In this document: positions 1 to 9,175 of the stretch, one piece after another
How positions within the stretch are numbered: position 1 is the stretch's first letter
How the letters are laid out: every line of letters starts with the position of its first letter
Assembly (NCBI RefSeq): GCF_004770045.1
Contig: NZ_RQFO01000017.1
Coordinates: 186,001-250,000 of the forward strand
Reading direction: 5' to 3'
From: Leptospira montravelensis
Lineage (GTDB): Bacteria; Spirochaetota; Leptospiria; Leptospirales; Leptospiraceae
Length of the DNA: 64,000 nt
Made by a program: the position numbers and the translations under genes
Notes under the pieces: model-generated
Seen by the model: the letters and a program-made list of their open reading frames with translations, nothing else
Database searches by the model: none
What the model was told of the DNA's origin: nothing

Positions 1-142
1 GATAACCATTTTTGTATTTATTATCTTTGCTACAGTTTTTTTAGGAGAAAAAATCAAATGGAACTATATAGTAAGTTTTGGATTGATACTTCTTGCTGGT
101 TATTTTGCCTTTGGTTTTGGAACTAAATCAAACGGACACTAA
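1..142 (+). CDS. DUF486 (DMT-type) small membrane protein, C-terminal fragment
   Basis: Reading from base 2, the frame is open to a TAA at 140-142 and gives 46 residues; the start lies outside the window. The fragment holds two hydrophobic segments separated by LGEKIKWNYIV and ends in KSNGH. The 'LGE.(I/L)KWNY' junction between two helices is typical of the small four-helix DUF486 proteins related to drug/metabolite transporters. Its 3' end overlaps the convergent coaB stop by 15 bases. Transport function is not established for this family and the call rests on a short fragment. Confidence 0.6.
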   Translation, partial: ITIFVFIIFATVFLGEKIKWNYIVSFGLILLAGYFAFGFGTKSNGH

Positions 143-805
143 AAAAGATACCAGTTCTTCTGCGATTTTTTCCTTAGGAAGTGGGCCAATTTCTTTTTCT
201 AGCCCACTAACACCAAAAATACGAACACTAGAATCCACTTCCCCAAAACCAATTCCTGATCCAACATAATTTCCAACAATAAATGTAAGTCCTTTTCGAA
301 CCAATTTGTCCTTGGCATGAAGGTCTAAATCTTTTGTTTCAGCGGCAAAACCAACTCGAAGTGAGTTTAAAATTTTGTGTTCGGTAACATATTCTGTGAC
401 CTGTTGTAATACATCTGGATTTTCTTCTAACTCAAGTAGGAGTCCTTTGGTTCCTTCTGAAGTTTTTTCTTTTTTAATTTTATGTTCAGCAGTCATAATG
501 GGGCGAAAATCTGCCGGTGCGGCAGCCATCACAAGTAAACTATCGCTACTGATTTCTGATAATACTGCATCTCTTAATTGAATTGTGGTTTCTACTTCAA
601 TGTTTCGAACTGCACCCTTGACATGGGAGTAACGTTCCAGGGTATTTCCGTGAATATAAACTACCTCCACTGGGTATTTCAAAAAGGAAGTGGCAATTTC
701 GTAACCCATCTTTCCCGAAGAAGCATTGGAAATATAACGCACAGGATCAATCCATTCCCGTGTGGGTCCGGAAGTAACAATGACTCGTTTGAATTTTAGA
801 TTCAT
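128..805 (-). CDS. coaB: Phosphopantothenate--cysteine ligase (CoaB), stand-alone
   Basis: 225 residues. It couples 4'-phosphopantothenate to cysteine in coenzyme A synthesis, in the cytosol. Visible family marks are the N-terminal nucleotide-binding region [18 protein letters not shown], SNASSGKMG, the AAPADFRP segment (the AAVADYRP motif of CoaB) and the lysine-rich KIKKEK stretch. In most bacteria CoaB is the C-terminal half of a bifunctional CoaBC. Here it is a separate gene whose ATG (803-805) overlaps the coaC stop by four bases, so the two are probably translated in a coupled way. All recognisable CoaB motifs are retained, so it should be active. Confidence 0.9.
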   Translation of the reverse strand: MNLKFKRVIVTSGPTREWIDPVRYISNASSGKMGYEIATSFLKYPVEVVYIHGNTLERYSHVKGAVRNIEVETTIQLRDAVLSEISSDSLLVMAAAPADFRPIMTAEHKIKKEKTSEGTKGLLLELEENPDVLQQVTEYVTEHKILNSLRVGFAAETKDLDLHAKDKLVRKGLTFIVGNYVGSGIGFGEVDSSVRIFGVSGLEKEIGPLPKEKIAEELVSFLVSV

Positions 806-1332
806 GAATTAGCAGTATGAAGTTTTATGATTTGTTCCATGATGGATTCCACTGCGGCTAGTTTGCCGTATCCCTCATCCCCACAAACCACAATCCCTTT
901 GTCAGGAGAGACAATAATCACTCCATCCGATTCCAAAGTTTTTAAATTTCTTTGGACAGCAGGGTGTAAATACATTCCAGGATTCATTGAAGGAGCCACT
1001 AACACAGGTGATGTGCATGCCAAATAAGTAGACGTTACCAAATCGTCAGCAATTCCGTTGGCCATTTTGCCTATGATATTTGCGGAGGCTGGAACCACAG
1101 CAAAAACAGAAGCAATATTTTTGATTTCAATATGAGCCATACCCGTATCAAATTCATCCACTCTAACAGGTTTTCCCGTGAGGGCTTCGAAGGTAATTTT
1201 TCCCACAAATTTGGTGGCATTGGAAGTCATAATCACACGAACTGGAAATCCTTGTTTGGTAAGACCTCTTACCAAATCGCAAGCTTTGTAAGAAGCAATG
1301 GATCCAGATACAGCAATTACAATTTCCTTCAT
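802..1332 (-). CDS. coaC: Phosphopantothenoylcysteine decarboxylase (CoaC), stand-alone flavoprotein
   Basis: 176 residues. This FMN-dependent decarboxylase converts phosphopantothenoylcysteine to phosphopantetheine. The N-terminus [19 protein letters not shown] is the classical flavoprotein start. [16 protein letters not shown] corresponds to the PxMN substrate motif (Ser for the usual Ala), and [12 protein letters not shown] carries the conserved Cys-Gly-flap segment. The length fits a single-domain PPC decarboxylase. It starts directly after the stop of the upstream CorC-like gene and overlaps coaB by four bases, forming a three-gene minus-strand operon. Confidence 0.9.
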   Translation of the reverse strand: MKEIVIAVSGSIASYKACDLVRGLTKQGFPVRVIMTSNATKFVGKITFEALTGKPVRVDEFDTGMAHIEIKNIASVFAVVPASANIIGKMANGIADDLVTSTYLACTSPVLVAPSMNPGMYLHPAVQRNLKTLESDGVIIVSPDKGIVVCGDEGYGKLAAVESIMEQIIKLHTANS

Positions 1333-2703
1333 TTATCTGTCCTCGTAGGAGAGTTCCCTTTCCATTTCTGAGTCGGTATCTTCTTCTAATTTAGGAGTGA
1401 ATTGGATGGAGATGATTTTGTTTCCCTCCATTTTTTTAACCTTCAAACTTCCTTTTTTGATTTGAACGACACTACCTTCTTTTGGCATATCTTCGTTCTT
1501 TTCCATAAAATAACCAGCGATGGTTCTAACTTCTTCCATATCGGAAGGTTCTTCCCCTTCCAAAATATCAGATAAACTTGATAGTTCAGTTTCACCATCT
1601 AAAGTGATAGTTTTGGTTTTTTTATTTTTAGATGTCACATCTACCTCATCGGTGTCTGTTTCATCTCGAATTTCACCAAAAAACTCTTCGATAATATCTT
1701 CTAACGTAAGTAAGCCGGAAACACCACCGTATTCATCAATAACAATTGCCATGTGTTGTTTTTTCTCACGAAGTTTTGTCATCACACGTTCTATGGACAT
1801 AGATTCTGGGACTTTCACAAAATCCTTTTCCATAATGACTGTGATTTTTTCTTTTTTACCTTTCGCAGAGAGATGTGCCGCTTGCCATTTTAAATATTTT
1901 TGAACATGGACAATACCTACAATTCGATCCAAAGTTTGATCATAAACAGGGTATCTAGAAAAACTATGTTCGGCAATGAGAGGGAGCATTTTATCTATCG
2001 TCGATTCTTGCGAAATTCCAATGATAGAAAGTCGATGTGTCATTACATCTTTTGCGGTATGTTCTGAAAAATCAAAAGTCTTTTGGATGAGTTGCATTTC
2101 TGCATTATCAATCCGACCTTGTTTCCTTTGTTCCTCTATGATGATCATAAGTTCTTCTGCCGAGTGAACATACTTATCACCAGTCCTTTGTAGACGGAAA
2201 AGTGTAAGAATTCCACCCGCTAACCGATTCATTACGAAGGTTACAGGAAAAAACAAATAATAAAACAACCACATGGGGCCAGAAACGCCTAGAGCGATTG
2301 CTTCAGTGTTTTGAATCGCAAGGGTTTTCGGAACTAGTTCTCCTAAAATCACATGTAATAATGTAATAAGTGTGAAAGAAACTCCAATCGATATGCTATG
2401 AATGGTCACAAGGTCCAGTTCAATTTGAAACATGTGAAGAAATCCGGTGACAACACTGGCAAACAAAGCTTCGCCAATCCAACCAAGGAGTAGGCTTGCT
2501 ACAGTGATTCCCACTTGGCAAACCGATAACATATCGTCAATTTTAGAGATGGCTTTTTTAGTTAGATGAGCCATTGCTCGGTTTTCTTTGACAAGCTCCT
2601 CGAGGCGAGAGGGGCGAATGGAAACCATAGCAAACTCGGCTGCTACGAAGAAACCATTGACAAAGACAAGGAGGAAGATGAGAAAGATGCCGATTATTTC
2701 CAT
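1333..2703 (-). CDS. CNNM/CorC (HlyC) family membrane protein with CBS pair
   Basis: 456 residues. The N-terminal DUF21/CNNM membrane domain (about 1-200) has several hydrophobic segments and the family-typical FFVAAEFAMVS near residue 20. A CBS pair follows at about 210-340 (DVMTHRLSIIGIS, IDEYGGVSGLLTLEDIIEE), then a CorC_HlyC domain at about 360-440. Family members are implicated in Mg2+/Co2+ efflux or resistance; older 'hemolysin' labels are not supported by the sequence. It is the first gene of an operon with coaC and coaB. The highly charged C-terminus (EEDTDSEMERELSYEDR) is cytosolic by topology. Confidence 0.85.
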   Translation of the reverse strand: MEIIGIFLIFLLVFVNGFFVAAEFAMVSIRPSRLEELVKENRAMAHLTKKAISKIDDMLSVCQVGITVASLLLGWIGEALFASVVTGFLHMFQIELDLVTIHSISIGVSFTLITLLHVILGELVPKTLAIQNTEAIALGVSGPMWLFYYLFFPVTFVMNRLAGGILTLFRLQRTGDKYVHSAEELMIIIEEQRKQGRIDNAEMQLIQKTFDFSEHTAKDVMTHRLSIIGISQESTIDKMLPLIAEHSFSRYPVYDQTLDRIVGIVHVQKYLKWQAAHLSAKGKKEKITVIMEKDFVKVPESMSIERVMTKLREKKQHMAIVIDEYGGVSGLLTLEDIIEEFFGEIRDETDTDEVDVTSKNKKTKTITLDGETELSSLSDILEGEEPSDMEEVRTIAGYFMEKNEDMPKEGSVVQIKKGSLKVKKMEGNKIISIQFTPKLEEDTDSEMERELSYEDR

Positions 2704-2864
2704 AGAAACTCGAACACCACTAAAGTATTATGATCAGGGTCCATTGGTATGAGGAATAGAATTAAGTATTTTGGACCGATCTCCCAGTGTCGCCTATAAT
2801 TTTGGCTGATTTTTACCGGAAACGACCAGGATCCACGGAATTTGTCCAAAAGATTTAACTATGA

Positions 2865-2875
2865 TTATGTCACTT
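2865..2875 (-). promoter_or_regulatory. Recurrent AAGTGACATAA motif, copy 1
   Basis: On the minus strand AAGTGACATAA lies immediately after the stop of the 873-residue gene and about 160 bases upstream of the CorC-like start. The same 11-mer or a one-base variant recurs at 5525-5535, 18568-18578, 31651-31661 and 31680-31690, always outside the called genes. The role is unknown; a regulator site or promoter part is possible. Confidence 0.35.
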
Positions 2876-5497
2876 TTATTGCGCTGTGGCATAGATCCAA
2901 ACCCCTTCTTCACGATAACGAGTAGGATCGGCAAGGCCGGAAACTGTTCCCGCATCCAAAACAGGAAGTGTTGGAAGGTATCCCATTTTTTTTGTCCCCG
3001 AACGAAACCAAAAATGCAGCCATTGGTAATGCCAAGAGTAATCGAAAAAGGATTTGCCGACCACACGTTCGGTGTAAACGACCATCCTTGGTACAGTTCG
3101 ATAATCAATCCGACGGAATAATTTTAGAAAAGGTATTTCTTCAAAAGAACCAGTTTCAGACTTACAAGACCAAGAAAGGTTCGCTACGGCATTCGCAGAA
3201 CCGGCATTTGCTGGAAAATCCCAAAGATGTAACCTTTCCTTTTCTTTTAGAATCCGAGAACCTTCGAAATATGCGGTCTCCACTAAATTCATTCCTTTAC
3301 CTTCCAAAGAACGCATGTTTTGTGGACACTTCCAGGAAAACACATTTAAAGGTTTTTGAGGATCCGAACCTGGTTGGAGTGAAAAGAAAAATACAAATCC
3401 GGTATCTTTCATTTCTTTTTTGAGCGTACGCATGAGACTGGCCCCAGATTCATTCAAATATATTTGCACAGTTTCATTATCTTTACTGGAACTCACAAGC
3501 TCTCTAACAGATTCAATGACTTCCGATGTGTCTGGCCTTTGGGAACGTATGACTTTCCAATTCAGTTGGTTTCGTTTGGATTCTCTCGGATTAAAAGTGA
3601 AAAGATAAAACTCTTCTTTGTAAGGTAATAAAAGAACAGTAGGATGTTTAGCAGATTCTAAATTGCGAACAGACTCCTCTTCATTTTTTCTTTGAATTTG
3701 GCTTTCCGTTTCGCGGCTATCGGCATAAGTAGAATCAAAAAACTTTGATTCTCTTGTTGTGGAAAAACCAGAGAGATATTGGAATTGTTTGTCAACAAAC
3801 TGAATTTGAAATAAAGAATGGGGACTACCTTTTAAGCTGCGTGTCCATTTTACAACATTGTATTTGTAAATAGAATCCAAAAGTCCCCAAACATCGTTAT
3901 CATCTCGCAAATGGCTTAAGGCATATTCAAAAAATAAATCGGTTGAAAAAGCTAAGGGCCTATAATTGCGAATATAATACAAATCTTCATAAAGATTGTT
4001 TTGTAAATAATCAGAAACTCCATCCCGAATGTTTCCATTCACTGGGCCCTTTTTGCCGGAAGCTGTATGAGCAAATACAAAGCCAAAATTTCGAAGAAAC
4101 TCGGCCGCATAAAATGCATTTTCTTCATCCAAAATTCCCCTACTCTTTGTTAGTTCAATTGTGGATTTACGAAATTCTTTTCTATATATTTGGTTGTATC
4201 CTTGTAAAATGGTGGCTGCATACTCCAACCTTCTCCATTTTTTTTCCTGAGCCATATAAATAATCTCATCTGTCATTCTCGATGATAACTCAGGATTTTG
4301 ATCCATTAACATTTGCGAAATTCTAAGTTTTGGCCAAATATCTGCCTCCGTTAGTTTCTCGGGATCTTTAATTTTTTGTAATGCTTTAAGCGCGACTTCG
4401 GCTCCACTAACTTTGTATAAAGTTACTGAAATCAAATCCTTAACTCCACTGATAGACATTGGTTCGTTTAAATAGGGATGATGAATATCTGCCGACCAGT
4501 TCGATAAATCTAACTTTAAATAATAATCTAAAGATTTTTTATAATCCTTTTGCAAATAAGCAAGTGCACCTAACTTGACATAAACTCTATTGAGGATAGA
4601 TGCTTTTTTACCTTTTGCTAATTTCACAAAGTTAAGAAGCGATTCTTCGGTGGCTAAATAATCCCCCGAAAGGATTTGGAAAAAAGCCATACGTTCGTTT
4701 GAATTTTCGCTGACGAAACCATCTGCAATTTTTTCGAGATCCATAATCATTTTTTGTAAATGAATTCCTTCTCTCACAAAACCAAGAAATGTTAATTTGG
4801 CAGGTAGGTCTTCGTCAATTCGATCGAGCAGTGGAATCCATTCTAAATTTGGATCTTCAAAAAAAGGGGAACTGACACGCATGATATTCACAAAATGTTT
4901 ATGCATATCCTTCTCTTTTCCAGAAGGTAAATCAATATAGTATTGTAATCGAAAAACTCGGCATAATGAATAGTAAGGTTTGTTCTTTTGACAATCCATA
5001 CGAACCATTGATTTTTTTTCATCTTCTCCTGTTTGAAAAAGATTGGTTCGCATATTTTTTGCTAGGTTGCGAAAGTAAGTATTAGGTTCTTTTTGCACAT
5101 AAGTATCAAGGATTTTAATCGCTTGAACTTCTTCCCCTTGTGATTGTTTCCATAAAGAAGTGAGCAAAGAATCGGCAAAAGCATACTCTCCTTTTTTCGT
5201 TCTTAGATCATAAAGTATATTTGCGATTCCCACTTTATCTTTTTTGCGGAGGTAATACTCCCCTAACATAAGATAATAATCAATCTCTTGGATTTGGTTC
5301 ATTCCTTCCGGAGCTTTAAAGCGAAACTCATCCCGAGAATTTGAAATTTCTTTTCCTTGGATGAGAAGTTTAGAGGAATTACCCGAAACCACCCAACCAT
5401 GATTTCTTTGAGTTTGGCTCATCAAATTTCCGACTGGAATGGCAGAAACGCACAAGATAAAAATAGAAAGTGACAGGCGATTCATCATCGTATCCAT
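2876..5497 (-). CDS. Large exported repeat protein of unknown function (TPR-like, possible degenerate CHAT end)
   Basis: 873 residues; I do not recognise a named family. A hydrophobic N-terminal segment (LSLSIFILCVSAIPVG) looks like a signal peptide. Met1, Met4 and Met5 are all possible starts, none with a strong ribosome site. Residues about 60-520 are rich in paired helices with TPR character (LGALAYLQKDYKKSLDYYLKL is one repeat-like unit). From about residue 600 the chain becomes mixed alpha/beta (HPTVLLLPYKEEFYLFTF, later LHLWDF), loosely resembling the layout of TPR-CHAT proteins. However, the CHAT His/Cys dyad is not convincingly present. It is divergent from the hybrid kinase across 44 bases, so the two may share regulation. 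Confidence 0.6.
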   Translation of the reverse strand: MDTMMNRLSLSIFILCVSAIPVGNLMSQTQRNHGWVVSGNSSKLLIQGKEISNSRDEFRFKAPEGMNQIQEIDYYLMLGEYYLRKKDKVGIANILYDLRTKKGEYAFADSLLTSLWKQSQGEEVQAIKILDTYVQKEPNTYFRNLAKNMRTNLFQTGEDEKKSMVRMDCQKNKPYYSLCRVFRLQYYIDLPSGKEKDMHKHFVNIMRVSSPFFEDPNLEWIPLLDRIDEDLPAKLTFLGFVREGIHLQKMIMDLEKIADGFVSENSNERMAFFQILSGDYLATEESLLNFVKLAKGKKASILNRVYVKLGALAYLQKDYKKSLDYYLKLDLSNWSADIHHPYLNEPMSISGVKDLISVTLYKVSGAEVALKALQKIKDPEKLTEADIWPKLRISQMLMDQNPELSSRMTDEIIYMAQEKKWRRLEYAATILQGYNQIYRKEFRKSTIELTKSRGILDEENAFYAAEFLRNFGFVFAHTASGKKGPVNGNIRDGVSDYLQNNLYEDLYYIRNYRPLAFSTDLFFEYALSHLRDDNDVWGLLDSIYKYNVVKWTRSLKGSPHSLFQIQFVDKQFQYLSGFSTTRESKFFDSTYADSRETESQIQRKNEEESVRNLESAKHPTVLLLPYKEEFYLFTFNPRESKRNQLNWKVIRSQRPDTSEVIESVRELVSSSKDNETVQIYLNESGASLMRTLKKEMKDTGFVFFFSLQPGSDPQKPLNVFSWKCPQNMRSLEGKGMNLVETAYFEGSRILKEKERLHLWDFPANAGSANAVANLSWSCKSETGSFEEIPFLKLFRRIDYRTVPRMVVYTERVVGKSFFDYSWHYQWLHFWFRSGTKKMGYLPTLPVLDAGTVSGLADPTRYREEGVWIYATAQ

Positions 5498-5524
5498 TAT
5501 TCTTTAGGACCAATTGTTTTGGTC

Positions 5525-5535
5525 AAGTGACATAA
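5525..5535 (+). promoter_or_regulatory. Recurrent AAGTGACATAA motif, copy 2
   Basis: AAGTGACATAA sits in the 44-base gap between the divergent exported repeat protein and the hybrid kinase, six bases before the kinase ATG. It is identical to the copies at 2865 and 31651/31680. In so short a gap it would overlap the ribosome-binding or promoter region of the kinase. Confidence 0.35.
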
Positions 5536-5541
5536 CAATTC

Positions 5542-8500
5542 ATGGCAGAAAGTTTCAACTACCAATCCATTGTGGAGAGTTTTGACGAATTCCTAATCTA
5601 CCTGGATCCTTTTTTAGAAATTCAATTTTCACGCACTTCTCCCAATGTTTATCTGCCACCGGATTCTATTTCTGTCGGAAAACATATCAACGACCTACAT
5701 ATCTCACCAAGAGATGCTCTAATTCTCGTAAATTTATGCCAAGAAACTTTGGCCAACAGGACTCCATTTCAGTTTACGACAAGCCTTCTCGGAAACCCTT
5801 TTCGTATTTCGGGGCGTTATTTAGAATTCAAAAACCAACCAGGAGTCATCCTCCGAGGGGAACCAAACTTTAGCATCGAAAATGTAATTTTGGACAGTGG
5901 ACCCTATGTGATCTTTCGTTATAAATTTGATACAGAATTCGTAACAACGTATGTTTCTCCCAATGTGTCATTAAACTTCGGTTATCAAACGGGGGATTTT
6001 AAAAAAGGGATGTTAAAACCCGATGACCTCATTCATCCGGATGATAAAGAAAGATCAAACCGCGAAGAAAAAGAACATTTAAAAAATAAATCGAATACTT
6101 ACCAAAGAGAATTTCGATTCCGAAAACAAGACGGTAACTATATTTATGTTGCTGTTTATAGTGTTGTGAGTTACTTCAACTCCATCCCAACGGAAAAAAT
6201 TTCTTATCTTATCGATATCACAGAAAGAAAAGATAAGGAATTAGAAGTCATCAAACAAAGAGATGAACTCGCTAGTATAAAACTTTTATTCGAAGAAACA
6301 AATGCTGCTGCCAATGTAGGTGCCTGGGATGTTGACTTAATCAATAATACTTTATTTTGGGCAAAAGAAACCAAAAGAATCCATGAAGTCCCCGACGATT
6401 ATATACCAAATCTAAAAACTGCGTTTGATTTTTTCCCCATAGAAGAACACAAACAAATGTTATTAGAAGCATTCAACAAAGCTGTAACTCTAGGCATATC
6501 CTATGATTTAGTATTACAAATAAAAACCAAATTAGGAAGAATTAAGTGGGCAAGGACAATTGGACATTCCGCATTTAAAGATGGGAAATGTATTCGTGTG
6601 TTTGGTAGTTTTCAAGACATTACAAGAAACGTAAACTTAGACAAACAAAGAGAAGATGCTCTTTCTAAATTAGAAACTTTATTAGATGCCACCACTCATG
6701 TGACCATTATCGGTTCAGACACTACAGGAACCATTACCCATTTTAACAAAGGTGCTGAATTCCATTTGCAATACAATGCAGAAGAGATTATCGGTAAAAC
6801 CACACCTGCAATTTTTCACAGAAAGGAAGAAATCGAAGCCCGTTCCGCTTCATTAACAAGTGAATTTGGAATTCCCATTTCAGGTTTTGATACTTTTATC
6901 CACAAAGCGAAGTTAGGTGAATATGATTCTCGTGAATGGACCTACGTCCGTAAAGACAAAACAGAGTTTCCTGTCCAACTAGTCGTAACCGCTACCAAAA
7001 ACAAAAATGGAGAAATCACCGGTTATCTTGGGATTGGAATTGATATTTCTGCTCATAAGGCAACGGAAGAAGCCTTACGTGCTAGTGAAAGTCGTTGGCA
7101 ATTTGCATTGGAAGGTTCGGGAGATGGGATCTGGGATTGGAATGCGATTACAAACAAAGTTTTCTTTTCCAACCAATGGAAAAACATGTTAGGTTATTCG
7201 GAAGAAGAAATAGGCTCCGATATTTCGGAATGGGAATCAAGAGTCCACCCAGAAGATAAAGGAAATTATTTTGCCGATTTAGATAAACATTTTAATGGAG
7301 AAACTTCAGTTTACGTAAACGAACATAGAATGTTATGTAAAGATGGCTCCTATAAATGGATTTTAGATCGAGGGAAAGTCATTGAGTGGACAGAAGATGG
7401 AAAACCCCTCCGAATGATTGGAACTCATACTGACATCACCGAACGAAAGTTACTTGAGAAAGCACTTATTGTTGCTCGGGAAAACGCAGAAAAAGCTTCA
7501 CAAGCAAAATCTGATTTTCTAGCCAATATGAGCCACGAAATCCGAACTCCACTCAATGGTGTGATTGGTTTTTCAGACCTTCTTATGCGTACAGACCTGA
7601 GCCAAGTGCAAAAAAAATACATGGAAACTGTATATCTTTCAGCTAGTTCCTTACTCGACCTCATCAATGACATTTTGGATTTCTCCAAAATCGAATCAGG
7701 AAAAATGGAACTTTATAAAGAACGTGTGAATATTTATGATTTACTCCATCAAATTGCCGAGATTGTAAAACACAAAGCATACGAAAAAGGACTCGAACTT
7801 ATTCTTAACATCTCTCCCAAAGTTCCTAGAAATATATTTGTCGATTCACTAAGGTTACGACAAATCCTTTTAAATTTGATAGGTAATGCATTGAAGTTCA
7901 CCCTTAAAGGTGAAATCCAAATTAAAATTTCTGCAGAGCCAAAAGACAATAACGAATACGAATTTTTATTTGAAGTCATTGATACAGGAATTGGAATTAG
8001 CCCAGAAAATAGAGAGAAAATTTTTGAAGTATTTTCTCAGGCAGATACATCCACCACACGTCAGTTTGGTGGCACAGGTCTCGGATTGTCAATATCAAGC
8101 AAATTATTAAACTTATTTGATTCTAAAATGGAACTCGAATCGGAACGCGATAAAGGTTCTCGTTTCTATTTCAAAATAGTAACATTGGCAGATAACGAAA
8201 GAAACACCGAACCGGAGTTAAAGGAAATCAAAAAAGTAATGGTTTTGGATGATAATGAAACGAATTTACTTGTGATTCGCGAAATGTTAAGCCACAAAGG
8301 CATCCAAGTTGACGATTTCAGAACAGCAAAAGAAGCATTAAATGCTATTTCCTCGGGAAACATATATGATGTTGTCATCTCGGATTTTAATATGCCTGAG
8401 ATGAATGGTTTAGATTTCATTGAAAAACTTTTAAAAACAATTGAAACTAACAATCTAAAAAAACCTTTTTTATCTCTTCATACATCCTCGAATGATGAAA

Positions 8501-9036
8501 GTATTTACAAACGAGGGAAGGAACTCGGGATTCAATCAATTCTTTTAAAACCAATTCAAACAAACATTTTGTATGAAAGTTTAGATAAACTGATTTCTGG
8601 AAAAAATCAAGAGGTTCTAACAACCAATTATGAGCCAGTATCTCCTATCGTAATTAACGAAAAAATAAAGATCATGATTGTAGAAGACAATCCAGTCAAT
8701 ATGATGTTAACAAAAGCAATTGTTCAAAAATCAATACCTGGCACTATCATCATCGAGGCAGAGAATGGAGCCTTAGCCGTAGAGAATTTTATCCAAACGG
8801 AACCACAATTGGTTTTAATGGACGTACAAATGCCGGAAATGAATGGATATGATGCGACTAAAGAAATCCGAAAATTAGCAAATGGGAAGATGGTTCCCAT
8901 CATTGCTCTTACCGCTGGAACTCTTTCTGGGGAAGAAGAACGTTGTCTAGATAGCGGAATGAATGATTACATTTCTAAACCTGTGGTTTTAAAAACGATC
9001 GCTGAAAAGATAAAACTTTGGCTCCGATTGGATTAA
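5542..9036 (+). CDS. Cytosolic hybrid sensor histidine kinase, multi-PAS, two receivers
   Basis: 1164 residues with no membrane segment, so a soluble sensor. Four clear PAS/PAC units lie at about 120-235, 250-370, 375-505 and 515-640, with a weaker PAS-like region before residue 110. HisKA follows with the phospho-acceptor His665 (NMSHEIRTPLNG). The HATPase domain has its N box near 776 (NLIGNALKF), G1 at 814 (DTGIGI) and G2 at 843 (GGTGLGLSI). Two REC domains come last, with predicted phospho-Asp at 948 (SDFNMPEMNG) and 1094 (MDVQMPEMNG) and the conserved Lys in LLKP and ISKP. There is no output domain, so signalling must pass to an unlinked partner. The PAS count suggests several ligand or redox inputs. 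Confidence 0.92.
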   Translation: MAESFNYQSIVESFDEFLIYLDPFLEIQFSRTSPNVYLPPDSISVGKHINDLHISPRDALILVNLCQETLANRTPFQFTTSLLGNPFRISGRYLEFKNQPGVILRGEPNFSIENVILDSGPYVIFRYKFDTEFVTTYVSPNVSLNFGYQTGDFKKGMLKPDDLIHPDDKERSNREEKEHLKNKSNTYQREFRFRKQDGNYIYVAVYSVVSYFNSIPTEKISYLIDITERKDKELEVIKQRDELASIKLLFEETNAAANVGAWDVDLINNTLFWAKETKRIHEVPDDYIPNLKTAFDFFPIEEHKQMLLEAFNKAVTLGISYDLVLQIKTKLGRIKWARTIGHSAFKDGKCIRVFGSFQDITRNVNLDKQREDALSKLETLLDATTHVTIIGSDTTGTITHFNKGAEFHLQYNAEEIIGKTTPAIFHRKEEIEARSASLTSEFGIPISGFDTFIHKAKLGEYDSREWTYVRKDKTEFPVQLVVTATKNKNGEITGYLGIGIDISAHKATEEALRASESRWQFALEGSGDGIWDWNAITNKVFFSNQWKNMLGYSEEEIGSDISEWESRVHPEDKGNYFADLDKHFNGETSVYVNEHRMLCKDGSYKWILDRGKVIEWTEDGKPLRMIGTHTDITERKLLEKALIVARENAEKASQAKSDFLANMSHEIRTPLNGVIGFSDLLMRTDLSQVQKKYMETVYLSASSLLDLINDILDFSKIESGKMELYKERVNIYDLLHQIAEIVKHKAYEKGLELILNISPKVPRNIFVDSLRLRQILLNLIGNALKFTLKGEIQIKISAEPKDNNEYEFLFEVIDTGIGISPENREKIFEVFSQADTSTTRQFGGTGLGLSISSKLLNLFDSKMELESERDKGSRFYFKIVTLADNERNTEPELKEIKKVMVLDDNETNLLVIREMLSHKGIQVDDFRTAKEALNAISSGNIYDVVISDFNMPEMNGLDFIEKLLKTIETNNLKKPFLSLHTSSNDESIYKRGKELGIQSILLKPIQTNILYESLDKLISGKNQEVLTTNYEPVSPIVINEKIKIMIVEDNPVNMMLTKAIVQKSIPGTIIIEAENGALAVENFIQTEPQLVLMDVQMPEMNGYDATKEIRKLANGKMVPIIALTAGTLSGEEERCLDSGMNDYISKPVVLKTIAEKIKLWLRLD

Positions 9037-9105
9037 GTTGTTTAGTCTACTGATCAATTTTCACAATATTCCGCACAAAACTTAACTCTATTTTCTCAGG
9101 TCCTA

Positions 9106-9136
9106 TTGATTCTCGTATTCGTGATTTAGGAATCAA
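9106..9136. promoter_or_regulatory. Inverted repeat upstream of the encapsulin gene
   Basis: TTGATTC at 9106-9112 and its exact complement GAATCAA at 9130-9136 are separated by 17 bases, ending 39 bases before the encapsulin ATG. It could be a two-half-site operator or a weak stem. The only gene it clearly precedes is the shell gene. There is no independent evidence of a regulator. Confidence 0.35.
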
Positions 9137-9175
9137 GTAACAGTAAATGATCCATTCCCGATAAAGAGGTCATTT

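Noticed and set aside
2794..3108. 104-residue minus-strand frame in the tail of the large exported protein
   Set aside because: It overlaps the 3' end of a gene in another frame on the same strand. I checked whether it could be a frameshifted continuation and saw no join.
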